DNA from: Poindextera sp035604135 | Lineage (GTDB): Bacteria; Pseudomonadota; Alphaproteobacteria; Caulobacterales; Caulobacteraceae | Length of the DNA stretch: 64,000 bases | NCBI GenBank assembly: GCA_035604135.1 | Contig: DATNJB010000025.1 | Span: 1-64,000 of the forward strand | Reading direction: 5' to 3' | Part shown: positions 9,379-17,243 of the stretch, one piece after another | How the letters are laid out: every line of letters begins with the position of its first letter | Numbering within the stretch: position 1 is the stretch's first letter | The notes under the pieces: model-generated | Seen by the model: the letters and a program-made list of their open reading frames with translations, nothing else | Told to the model about the DNA's origin: nothing | The model's database searches: none | Program-made: the position numbers and the translations under genes

Positions 9379-9413
9379 GCTGGCGCTCTCTCGTTGTTGG
9401 CTTGGCGACCGCT

Positions 9414-10499
9414 CTAGCATTCGCCGCCGCTGACGCTCAAACCCGCCGGTCCGCCGAGTGCGCGGCCGACGATGCGGCTCGCGCCGAACCCGCGTGCGAC
9501 GGCCAGCTGAAGCACCGCCGGAGCTTCGTCGGGAGCAACCGCGATCAGAAGGCCTCCAGAGGTCTGCGGGTCGGTGAGCAGGTCGCGCCGCCAGTCCGCC
9601 AGCCGGCCGTCCTCGCGCACCGCATCGCCATAGCTCGCCCAGTTGCGCGCCGATGCCCCGGTGCGGACGCCTGCGCCCAGCAGGCTCTCGACGCCGGGCA
9701 GGATCGCAGGCGCGGCCGCTTCGATCTCGACGGTCAGGTCCGCGCCGCGCGCCATCTCCAGGGCATGGCCGAGCAGGCCGAAGCCGGTGACGTCGGTGAC
9801 GGCATGCACGCCGGCCATGCCGGCAAGCTCCGTCCCCAACGTGTTCAGCTGGGTGGTCGAGGCGATCAACGCGGCATAGCCCTCGCCGCTTAGCTTCTGC
9901 TGCTTGGCCGCGGCGCTCAGCACGCCCACGCCCAGCGCCTTGGTCAGGATCAACAGGTCGCCGGGCCGAGCGCCGCGATTGGTCATCACCTTGTCCGGGT
10001 GCACCAGGCCCAGCGCCACCAGCCCGTAGATCGGCTCGACGCTGTCGATGGAATGGCCGCCCGCCACCGGAATCCCGGCCGCGGCGCAGACCGCGGCGCC
10101 GCCGGCCAGGATGGCGCGGATCGTCTCGACCGGCAGGCGGTCGACCGGCATTCCGACGATCGCCAGCGCCATGATCGGCGCGGCGCCCATCGCGTAGACG
10201 TCGGAAAGGGCGTTGGTCGCCGAGATGCGCCCGAAGTCGAACGGGTCGTCCACCACCGGCATGAAGAAGTCGGTGGTCGCCACCAGCGCCTGCTCGTCGT
10301 TCAGCCGCCACACCGCCGCGTCGTCGCTGGTCTCGGTTCCGACCAGCAGGCTCGCGAACGGCCCGGCGGCCGGCATCTCGGCCAAAATGTTGGCGAGCAC
10401 GCCTGGCGCGAGCTTGCAGCCGCAACCGCCGCCATGGGCAAGGTCGGTGAGGCGGGGCGGCGGCGCGTGGACGGGGGCTTCGACGGCGGCGTCTTGCAT
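9414..10499 (-). CDS. selD: Selenide, water dikinase
   Basis: SelD makes selenophosphate from selenide and ATP, the selenium donor for selenocysteine and for 2-selenouridine in tRNA. The 361-residue protein has the glycine-rich N-terminal active-site loop GGGCGCK; Cys26 corresponds to the catalytic Cys17 of E. coli and Lys29 to its Lys20. PurM-type ATP-binding motifs follow (TDFFMPVVDDPFDFGRI, GGHSIDS, DVTGFGLLGHALEM, DPQTSGGLL). It is divergent from selU with 59 bp between the start codons, so one shared regulatory region probably serves both. No selA, selB or tRNA-Sec is visible in the window. Confidence 0.95.
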   Translation of the reverse strand: MQDAAVEAPVHAPPPRLTDLAHGGGCGCKLAPGVLANILAEMPAAGPFASLLVGTETSDDAAVWRLNDEQALVATTDFFMPVVDDPFDFGRISATNALSDVYAMGAAPIMALAIVGMPVDRLPVETIRAILAGGAAVCAAAGIPVAGGHSIDSVEPIYGLVALGLVHPDKVMTNRGARPGDLLILTKALGVGVLSAAAKQQKLSGEGYAALIASTTQLNTLGTELAGMAGVHAVTDVTGFGLLGHALEMARGADLTVEIEAAAPAILPGVESLLGAGVRTGASARNWASYGDAVREDGRLADWRRDLLTDPQTSGGLLIAVAPDEAPAVLQLAVARGFGASRIVGRALGGPAGLSVSGGEC

Positions 10500-10558
10500 G
10501 TCGGGCGCTCCTCGGGCTTAGGCTCGAAGGCGTATACCAGAGGCGGCGTCGCGCGATC

Positions 10559-11674
10559 ATGTCGGACATCGAGGTCATCGAACGAGCGGACCGCGAAGCG
10601 CTTGCGCCCTTCGACGCCATCATCGACGTGCGCAGCCCCGCCGAGTTCGCCGAGGATCACGTGCCCGGCGCGATCAGCCTGCCGGTGCTGAGCGACGCCG
10701 AGCGGGCCGAGGTCGGAACCATCTACGTGCAGGAGTCACGCTTTCGCGCCCGGCGCATCGGCGCGGCGCTGATCGCCCGCAACATCGCCGGCTATCTGGA
10801 GAGCGAGCTCGCCGACAAGCCCGGCGGCTTCATGCCGCTGGTCTATTGCTGGCGCGGCGGCCAGCGCTCGGGCGCGATGGCCACCATCCTCTCGCAGGTC
10901 GGGTGGCGCACGGCGGTGCTCGCCGGCGGCTACAAGACCTACCGTCGGCGCGTGCGCGCCAGGCTGTATGACGACGACTGGCCGCTGAGGCTGGTGCTGC
11001 TCGAGGGCCGCACCGGGTCGGGCAAGACCGAAATCCTCGGCCGTCTCGCCGCGCGCGGCGTGCAGACGCTGGATCTGGAGGCGTTGGCCGAGCACCGCGG
11101 CTCCGTCTTCGGCGGCGTCGGGCGAAGCCAGCCGAGCCAGAAGATGTTCGAATCGCGGCTCCTGGCGGCTCTGGAAGCGCTGGATCCGTCACGCCCGGTC
11201 GTCACCGAGGCGGAGTCGAGCAAGATCGGCGACCGCATGATCCCGCCCGGTCTCTGGAAGGCGATGGCGGCCGCCCCGCGTATCGCGCTGGCCGCGCCCC
11301 TGGAGGAGCGGGCTCGCTACCTCGCCACCCACTACGCCGACGTGGTCTCCGACCGCGCCGCCTTTGACGCCGCGCTCGCGCGGCTGCCCGTCTTCCCCGG
11401 CCGCAAGGCGCTTACCGCCTGGCGGGCGCTCGCCGACGCCGGCGATCTCGAGGCGCTCGCCGCCGATCTGGTCGGGAACCACTACGATCCGGCCTACGAC
11501 CGCTCCAATCGCAAGGATCCCAGGCCGCGGCTGGCCACGCTCGACTTGCCCGGTCTCGGGCCGTCGGAGCAGCAGGCAGCGGCCGACGCGATTGTCCAAC
11601 TCCTCAGTCAGCCGGCGCTCAACAGCGGCGTTAGCGCCGCCCAGAGCCGCTCGGCGCCGGCCGGCAAGTCGTAG
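10559..11674 (+). CDS. selU: tRNA 2-selenouridine synthase (rhodanese + P-loop)
   Basis: SelU (MnmH, formerly YbbB) replaces sulfur by selenium at the wobble 2-thiouridine of certain tRNAs, using SelD's selenophosphate through a geranylated intermediate. The N-terminal rhodanese domain has the active Cys97 in YCWRGGQRSG, matching Cys97 of the E. coli enzyme. The C-terminal half has a P-loop, GRTGSGKT (about residues 150-157). Its length of 371 residues is normal. It is divergent from selD, which supports a tRNA-selenation role for the pair. Its last 67 bases overlap, tail to tail, the end of the glycosyltransferase gene on the other strand. Confidence 0.95.
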   Translation: MSDIEVIERADREALAPFDAIIDVRSPAEFAEDHVPGAISLPVLSDAERAEVGTIYVQESRFRARRIGAALIARNIAGYLESELADKPGGFMPLVYCWRGGQRSGAMATILSQVGWRTAVLAGGYKTYRRRVRARLYDDDWPLRLVLLEGRTGSGKTEILGRLAARGVQTLDLEALAEHRGSVFGGVGRSQPSQKMFESRLLAALEALDPSRPVVTEAESSKIGDRMIPPGLWKAMAAAPRIALAAPLEERARYLATHYADVVSDRAAFDAALARLPVFPGRKALTAWRALADAGDLEALAADLVGNHYDPAYDRSNRKDPRPRLATLDLPGLGPSEQQAAADAIVQLLSQPALNSGVSAAQSRSAPAGKS

Positions 11675-12651
11675 GCGTCCACCGCCTCGGCCTCGGCCAG
11701 CCGCGCCGCGGCGAGCGCGCCAGGCCAGTCGTCGAGGGCGGCGGCGATGCCGTTCGCCAGCGCTTCCGCCGAATCCGGGGCGACCAACCGCCCGTAACGC
11801 CCGCGGGCGAGGATGTCGCGCGGGCCTTCGATGTCGGTCGCAGCCACCGGCGTCCCCGCCGCCAAGGCTTCCACGACGACCAGGCCGAACGACTCCGTGC
11901 GCGACGAGCAGACGAAGAGGTCGAGGCCGGCCAGAAAGGGTCCGGCCGGGCTGGTCCAGCCAGGAAAGTCGACCTGGCCGCCGAGACCGAGGCGCTCGGC
12001 CTGCGCCGTCAGGTCGCCGGCGGCCGGACCATCGCCGGCTATCGCCAGGCGGAAGCTGCGGCCCCGGAGGAGCAGCAGCCCGGCCGCCTCGACGAGGAGG
12101 TCAAAGCCCTTCTCCGGATGCAGCCGGCCAAGCGACCCGAGACGGAGCGGGTCGTGCGGCTCGGACCGCGGCGCCGCGCGCATGAGCGGCGCGAAGTTGT
12201 CGACCGCCCCGACCCTCGCGGCGGGCAGGCGGGCGCGGAGGTCGGCGGCGACGACAGCGCTCACGCCGATCACCAGGTCCGCGCGGGCGACGATCGGTCG
12301 GGCGCGGAAGTTGTGCATGACGACCGCGATCGGCGCGCCGCGGCCTTTCAGCGCCGGGATCGCCACGGCGGCCCCGCGCGAGCCGTGGGCGACGACAAGG
12401 TCGGGCGCGAAGGCCTTGGCGATCCGCCGCAACCGCCATCCGGTGCGCGGATCGAGAGGGCTGGCTGGCTTGATCGACGCGAAGCCGGCCGGCCGATCGC
12501 CTAGCGCCCCGCCAAACCAGCTTCCTTCGAGCCCAACTGAGAGCACGTCGGCCCCTTTCGACTCCAGCGCACGGTGGTAGTTCAGCGCCATGGCTTCGAG
12601 CCCACCGGGCGTCGCAGCCAGCATCAGATTCAGGATGCGCGGCACGCTCAC
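11608..12651 (-). CDS. Glycosyltransferase family 4 protein
   Basis: A 347-residue GT-B glycosyltransferase of the retaining GT4 type. The N-terminal domain starts ILNLMLAATPGGLEAMALNYHRAL, with the acceptor-binding GG loop. The C-terminal nucleotide-sugar domain has GRLHPEKGFDLLVEAA and the E-x7-E motif in SRTESFGLVVVEALAAGTPV. Such enzymes build cell-surface polysaccharides, lipopolysaccharide or glycolipids at the cytoplasmic face of the membrane. The GTG start overlaps the upstream glycosyltransferase stop by four bases (GTGA), so the two form an operon. The sugar and acceptor are unknown. Confidence 0.9.
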   Translation of the reverse strand: MSVPRILNLMLAATPGGLEAMALNYHRALESKGADVLSVGLEGSWFGGALGDRPAGFASIKPASPLDPRTGWRLRRIAKAFAPDLVVAHGSRGAAVAIPALKGRGAPIAVVMHNFRARPIVARADLVIGVSAVVAADLRARLPAARVGAVDNFAPLMRAAPRSEPHDPLRLGSLGRLHPEKGFDLLVEAAGLLLLRGRSFRLAIAGDGPAAGDLTAQAERLGLGGQVDFPGWTSPAGPFLAGLDLFVCSSRTESFGLVVVEALAAGTPVAATDIEGPRDILARGRYGRLVAPDSAEALANGIAAALDDWPGALAAARLAEAEAVDAYDLPAGAERLWAALTPLLSAG

Positions 12652-13715
12652 GGCGTGGTGGGCGCTGCGGCATAGAGGGTCGGCCAGGGGTAGGCGGACG
12701 GCTCCAGTCGATCGAGCGCGACATCCAACATGTAGGCGGCCACGCGCTGCTCGTTGAAGAGCTCATGGTATCGCGCCCGGCCGGCGGCAGCGAGGCTCAT
12801 GCGCCGCACAGGATCGTTCACCAGCCGATCGATCTGGCCCACCAGGTCGTCGAAGGTGGAGAAGAAGGCCATCTCATCGTCCGTAAACAGATGACCATAG
12901 CCGCTCGAGCGTTCGATTAGCACGGCAAGGCCGTTGCCGGCCAGATGGGCCAGGCGGTCGGAGCTGTAAAGAAACTGGCCCGTGCGGCGGCTGACGTTGA
13001 GCCCGAGCGCCGCGGACTCGATCGCGCGCTGGTAGGCGGCGCCGCCGAGAGTCGGCTGACCCATAAGCCCTACCCACCGGGGCTTCAGCGTCGGCAGCGC
13101 CTGCATGAGCGCGCGAGCGAAGGCGTCCATGTTCCACGCGCGCCCGCCGACCTCGCGCAGGTCGGCGGGGTTGCCACAGGCATAGAAGAGGTCGAACGGC
13201 GGGTCCGCCTTGAGGTGGTTCTCCCCACGCTCGATCGAGAGATCGACGGGGTTGGGCAGGAAACCGACGCGTTTGCCCGGCCGCACAAGGGGCGCGAGCG
13301 CGTCGCCGGCGGTGGTGACGAGGGTCGCGTCGACCACTGGAAAGTTGCGCGTCAGCCGCTCCATATTGCCGGGCTCGAACAAGGCGTCGACGCTCCATTG
13401 CAGCACGCGCATGGACGGCAGGCGCGCGCGCAGATCGCCGACGCTCTGTGGCCGGATCAAATCGGTCTGGCCAAGGATCAGCACCTCGGGCTCGACAGCG
13501 GTGCAGAGGTCTGTAAGCGCGCGGTTCGCGTAGCCCAGCCCGCCCGCGCGGTGCGGACCGAAGGGCGAGCCGGCCATCGCAGCCTCGCGATCGGAAAAGG
13601 CGATCACCTGATGGCCATTGCGGATCAGGCCATTGGTGAGCTTGCGCTCGACATTGTTCTGGAACGCGCCCTTGGGCCGGACGCTGAAGTTGGCGGCGTG
13701 AACGACGAGCACCAC
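12648..13715 (-). CDS. Glycosyltransferase (GT1/CgeB-like)
   Basis: About 355 residues of GT-B fold, less typical than its partner. The N-terminus reads VLVVHAANFSVRPKGAFQNN. The C-terminal domain has NVSRRTGQFLYSSDRLAHLAGNGLAVLIERSSGYGHLF, the segment that closes over the donor in CgeB/glycosyl transferase 1-like proteins, followed by the terminal FDDLVGQIDRLVNDPVRRMSLAAAG helix. I chose the GTG at 13713-13715, with AGGG about 9 bases before it; a TTG at 13745 is the upstream alternative. It is coupled to the next glycosyltransferase and probably works in the same surface-glycan pathway. Confidence 0.8.
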   Translation of the reverse strand: MVLVVHAANFSVRPKGAFQNNVERKLTNGLIRNGHQVIAFSDREAAMAGSPFGPHRAGGLGYANRALTDLCTAVEPEVLILGQTDLIRPQSVGDLRARLPSMRVLQWSVDALFEPGNMERLTRNFPVVDATLVTTAGDALAPLVRPGKRVGFLPNPVDLSIERGENHLKADPPFDLFYACGNPADLREVGGRAWNMDAFARALMQALPTLKPRWVGLMGQPTLGGAAYQRAIESAALGLNVSRRTGQFLYSSDRLAHLAGNGLAVLIERSSGYGHLFTDDEMAFFSTFDDLVGQIDRLVNDPVRRMSLAAAGRARYHELFNEQRVAAYMLDVALDRLEPSAYPWPTLYAAAPTTP

Positions 13716-13765
13716 GGCGGTTTTCCCTGCCCTTCCGCGAACCAACTTAACGGGGATTCATCTGG

Positions 13766-13939
13766 CCACGAAAAACACGAAAAGCACGAACGGAGCTGGG
13801 AACTCAAAGCAGATCGTCGTCCCCCGCGGGAGCGCAGACCCCGGAGCACTCACGCTCCACGACGATCAGTGGTGGCCCGGACGAGCCGGGCCATGACGGT
13901 AGCATTTGAATCCGTTCGTGCTTTTCGTGGTTTTCGTCG
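13766..13939. repeat. Composite palindromic repeat: 29-bp inverted repeats around an alphaproteobacterial palindrome
   Basis: The left arm (13766-13794, beginning CCACGAAAAACACGAAAAGC) and the right arm (13911-13939) are inverted copies matching at 27 of 29 positions. Between them lie a small hairpin, GGAGC-N6-GCTCC (13843-13858), and a strong stem, TGGCCCGG-ACGAG-CCGGGCCA (13873-13893), of the CATGGCCCGG type dispersed in alphaproteobacterial genomes. It encodes nothing and sits between two minus-strand genes. The arms and internal core look like a small non-autonomous (MITE- or REP-like) element. No flanking duplication is obvious to me. Confidence 0.75.
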
Positions 13940-13940
13940 T

Positions 13941-15065
13941 TCAACTTCTTAGCGCGTCCGCCACGGCGTCCCCCAGGGCGAGAGAGCTGGTCAGGCCGGG
14001 GCTTTCGATGCCGAACAGGGCGACCAGGCCCTCGAGGCCGTGGATCTCGGGGCCATCGAGGCGGAAGTCGGGCTGCGGTTCGCCCGGCCCGTGCAGCTTG
14101 GGGCGGATGCCGGCATAGTCAGGGCGGAGCGCGCCGTCCGGCAGTCCGGGCCAAAAGTGGCGGATGTATTCATAGAACCCCGCCGCGCGGCCTGGATCGA
14201 CGCTGTAGTCTTCGCGCTCGACGTAGGCGAGATCCGGCCCGAAGCGCGCCTGGCCGCCGAGATCGCGGCGATAGTGCACGCCGAGCGCGCCGGGGATTGG
14301 CGGCGGGTAGATCAGCCGCTGGAACGGCGCGCGTCCGGAGAGCGCGAAATAGACTCCCTTGCCGTAGTGGAGCTTCGGGATGCGCTCGGCGGGATAGCCC
14401 TCGATGCGAGCGGCCACGTCCTGCGCCTCGAGGCCGCCGGCGATGACGAGGGCGCGGCAGGCGAGGCTGGTCGGCTCCGCCCCGGCGGCGCGGACCCTAA
14501 AGCCGCCGCCCGGCAGCGCCGCCGCACCCTCGAACGGCGTGGCGACGACCACTGCGCCGCCCCTGTCCTCGATCTCGCCCTGAAGCGCCAGCATGTAGCC
14601 GTGACTGTCGAGGATACCGGTCTGTGGCGAGGCCAGCGCCATGACCACGCGAAGCTCGGGCTCGAGCGCGTTGGCCTCGGCGGCGGAGATCAGGGCGACG
14701 CCCTCGACGCCATTCTCCTTCGCCTGCGCGAAGATCGCCTCCACGTGCGCGACCTGATCGGGCTCACTCGCCACGACCAGCTTGCCGCAGCGCACATGGG
14801 CGACGCCGTGCGCCTGAAGGAAGGGATAGAGCCGCCGCCGGCCCTCGACGCAGACGCGCGCCTTCAGCGAGCCGGTGGGGTAGTAGAGGCCGGCGTGGAT
14901 CACCTCCGAATTGCGCGACGAGACGCCTTGGCCGATTCCGTCCGCCTGCTCGAGCACGACGACCGAACGGCCCTTCACGGCGACGGCATAGGCGCAGGCG
15001 AGGCCGACGGCGCCTGCGCCGACCACCACCACGTCGAAATCGAACGGAATCGAGCCTCCCGCCAT
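13941..15065 (-). CDS. FAD-dependent oxidoreductase, L-2-hydroxyglutarate dehydrogenase-like
   Basis: A 374-residue DAO-superfamily flavoprotein. The FAD-binding dinucleotide motif is at the N-terminus (VVVVGAGAVGLACAYAVAVKG, then EQ). The signature SSRNSEVIHAGLYYPTGSLKA is that of the LhgO/L-2-hydroxyglutarate oxidase group. The C-terminal LHGPGEPQPDFRL and FGIESPGLTSSLALGDAVAD close the flavin pocket. Members oxidise L-2-hydroxyglutarate or similar 2-hydroxy acids. No neighbour indicates the substrate. Its stop lies at the edge of the composite repeat. Confidence 0.85.
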   Translation of the reverse strand: MAGGSIPFDFDVVVVGAGAVGLACAYAVAVKGRSVVVLEQADGIGQGVSSRNSEVIHAGLYYPTGSLKARVCVEGRRRLYPFLQAHGVAHVRCGKLVVASEPDQVAHVEAIFAQAKENGVEGVALISAAEANALEPELRVVMALASPQTGILDSHGYMLALQGEIEDRGGAVVVATPFEGAAALPGGGFRVRAAGAEPTSLACRALVIAGGLEAQDVAARIEGYPAERIPKLHYGKGVYFALSGRAPFQRLIYPPPIPGALGVHYRRDLGGQARFGPDLAYVEREDYSVDPGRAAGFYEYIRHFWPGLPDGALRPDYAGIRPKLHGPGEPQPDFRLDGPEIHGLEGLVALFGIESPGLTSSLALGDAVADALRS

Positions 15066-15136
15066 CGCCCGGCCATAGCCTATCGCCGGAACGGCCGTGA
15101 ACGCATAATTGGGGAAAACGCGTGGAGGCCAGGCCC

Positions 15137-16012
15137 ATGATCGAACTCGTGATCGACGCGCAACGCCATGACCTCGGCGGCTTCACGGTCGGCCGCGTGT
15201 TGCCGTCCGCGGGTCGCCGGCCGGTCGGGCCGTTCGTCTTCTTCGACCACATGGGGCCAGTCGACCTGCCGGCGGGCTTGCCCCGCTCGGCCGACGTGCG
15301 ACCGCACCCGCACATCGGGCTCGCCACCGTCACCTACCTGTTCGACGGCGAGATCCGCCATCAGGACAGCCTGGGCAACGACCAGCCGATCCGGCCGGCC
15401 GAGGTCAACTGGATGACCGCCGGGCGCGGAATCACCCACTCGGAGCGGTTCGATGGGCCGATGCGCGACCACGGGGGCCGCCTGCACGGCATCCAGGCCT
15501 GGGTGGCGCTGCCCGAGGCGCTCGAGGAGATGGAGCCATCGTTCGCGCACCACAACGGTCCGGCCGACCTGCCCTACTACGAAACCACCGGCATGAAGGC
15601 GCGGCTGATCGCCGGCGAGGCCTTCGGCGCCAAGGCGGCGGTGAACACATACTCGCCGATGTTCTACGTGCATTGGGAGCTCGAGGCCGGCGCCACCGCC
15701 GCCCTGCCGACGCAGTATCCCGAGCGGGCGGCCTATGTCGCCGCCGGCGCGGTGGAGCTCGACGGCGCCCGGCGCGACGCCGGCCATCTGCTGGTCTTCG
15801 CGCCCGGCGAGGTGATCCCGATCACGGCCGTCGAGCCCGCCACCGTCATGCTGCTCGGCGGCGAGCCGATCGGCCGGCGGCACGTCTGGTGGAACTTCGT
15901 CTCGTCGTCGCGCGAGCGCATCGAGCAGGCGAAGGCGGACTGGAAGGCCGGGCGCTTTGCGCTACCGCCCCACGACCACGACGAGGTCATCCCGTTGCCG
16001 GAGAATGCTTAA
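15137..16012 (+). CDS. Pirin family protein
   Basis: A 291-residue bicupin pirin. The N-terminal cupin carries metal-binding residues in ADVRPHPHIGLATVTY and EIRHQDSLG, and the TAGRGITHSE motif is diagnostic. The C-terminal cupin ends GEPIGRRHVWWNFVSSSRERI. Pirins bind Fe(II); bacterial members can have quercetinase activity or modulate metabolic enzymes, and the role here is not known. The ATG at 15137 is preferred over a GTG at 15122 because GGAGG lies 8 bases upstream. The stop codon overlaps the convergent pgsA stop by four bases. Confidence 0.9.
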   Translation: MIELVIDAQRHDLGGFTVGRVLPSAGRRPVGPFVFFDHMGPVDLPAGLPRSADVRPHPHIGLATVTYLFDGEIRHQDSLGNDQPIRPAEVNWMTAGRGITHSERFDGPMRDHGGRLHGIQAWVALPEALEEMEPSFAHHNGPADLPYYETTGMKARLIAGEAFGAKAAVNTYSPMFYVHWELEAGATAALPTQYPERAAYVAAGAVELDGARRDAGHLLVFAPGEVIPITAVEPATVMLLGGEPIGRRHVWWNFVSSSRERIEQAKADWKAGRFALPPHDHDEVIPLPENA

Positions 16013-16617
16013 GCCTTCAGCGCCGCCATGGCCGAACGGGCGTATTGCGCGCCGGTCGAGAGCGTCACGGCCGTCGCCACCGCCAGCAGCACTTCGCACC
16101 AGGTCCAGGCGGTCCTGAGCACGCCGACCTCGACGTGCATTCCCCACGCCGGCCAGAAGGCCAGGGCCATGCAAGCCGCCAGCGCCACGATCTGCAGCGC
16201 CGTCTTGGTCTTGGCCAGCAACGTCACCGGCAGCTTGATCCCGCGCGGCGCCAATACCTCGCGCATCGCCGAGACAGCGAACTCGCGCATGAGAATGAGC
16301 CCGCCCATCGCCGAGAACGCATAGGGCATGCCGACCGCGATCAGGCCGACGATCGCGCCGCACACGAGCACCTTGTCGGCGATCGGGTCCAGGATGGCCC
16401 CGGTCAGGCTGGTGACGTTGAAACGGCGGGCGAGCCAGCCATCCAGGAAGTCGGTGATCCCGGCCACGATGAAGGCCGCGAGCGAGAACCAGATCAGCGC
16501 GACCCCGACCGCGTCCGGGATCGGCGCGCCATGCTCGGCAGCGGCCAGCGCGATCAGGCTCGCGAACATGGCGAGCGACAGGGCGAGGCGGGCGAACGTC
16601 AAGAGATTGGGAAGCAT
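16009..16617 (-). CDS. pgsA: CDP-diacylglycerol-glycerol-3-phosphate 3-phosphatidyltransferase
   Basis: PgsA makes phosphatidylglycerol phosphate, the first committed step to phosphatidylglycerol and cardiolipin, in the inner membrane. The ~202-residue protein has several membrane helices and a complete CDP-alcohol phosphotransferase signature: DG-x2-AR-x8-G-x3-D-x3-D in DGWLARRFNVTSLTGAILD followed by PIAD. The start is either the ATG at 16617 or a GTG two codons upstream; neither has a strong ribosome-binding site. In related genomes pgsA often follows uvrC; here the RDD gene on the other strand lies between them. Confidence 0.93.
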   Translation of the reverse strand: MLPNLLTFARLALSLAMFASLIALAAAEHGAPIPDAVGVALIWFSLAAFIVAGITDFLDGWLARRFNVTSLTGAILDPIADKVLVCGAIVGLIAVGMPYAFSAMGGLILMREFAVSAMREVLAPRGIKLPVTLLAKTKTALQIVALAACMALAFWPAWGMHVEVGVLRTAWTWCEVLLAVATAVTLSTGAQYARSAMAALKA

Positions 16618-16733
16618 GCGCACGACGTTTCAGCCTAGACCAGGCTCACGCGGGCTGTCGCCTGCCGCCGCGTTGAGCGCGCGCGGGCGCGCGGCTAGAC
16701 TTCGCTTGTTGGCCGAACGCACTGGAGAGACGA

Positions 16734-17243
16734 GTGAGCGATGCAGCATCGACGCCAGTGGACGCCGCCGCGATCGCGCGCGGCTACGATCGGGCCGAGC
16801 TTCTGCTCCGCCGTTGGGGCGGGACGGTCATCGACCTCGTTCTGCTCGTTATCGTGGTTTTCGTGCCCCTCGCCTTCATCGCGGTGAAGGGGCTGGAGTT
16901 CATCGCGATCATCGGCTTTCTCCTTGTGCTGGCCTATTATCCGGTCACGGAGGGACTCTGGGGTAAGACCCTGGGCAAGCTGATCACCGGCACCATCGTC
17001 GTCGACAAGGACGGCCGCCGGGCGAACTTCGGGCAGGTGATGATCCGCACGGCGCTGCGGCTGATCGAGGTCAACCCGTTCTTCCTGGGCGGCATCCCGG
17101 CCGGCGTCGCGGTGCTGGCGACCGAGCACAAGCAGCGTATTGGCGATCTCGCCGCCCAGACCTACGTGCTGCCGGTGAAGGCGCTGGCCCAGGGCGCGTC
17201 GCCGGCCAGCGGGCCCAGCTACACCTCGGTCATCGTCGACTAG
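16734..17243 (+). CDS. RDD family membrane protein
   Basis: A 169-residue RDD-domain protein. It has an Arg-containing first helix region (RAELLLRRWGGTVIDLVLLVIVVF), a second hydrophobic helix, and the conserved loop GLWGKTLGKLITGTIVVDKDGRRANFGQ preceding an Arg-rich amphipathic segment. RDD proteins are poorly understood inner-membrane proteins, sometimes involved in ion exchange or stress. The start is a GTG with GGAGAG seven bases upstream. The stop overlaps that of uvrC on the opposite strand by four bases. Confidence 0.8.
   Translation: MSDAASTPVDAAAIARGYDRAELLLRRWGGTVIDLVLLVIVVFVPLAFIAVKGLEFIAIIGFLLVLAYYPVTEGLWGKTLGKLITGTIVVDKDGRRANFGQVMIRTALRLIEVNPFFLGGIPAGVAVLATEHKQRIGDLAAQTYVLPVKALAQGASPASGPSYTSVIVD

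Noticed and set aside
13766..13939. CRISPR repeat unit
   Set aside because: There are only two copies, and they are inverted, not direct, with no spacer series or cas genes.
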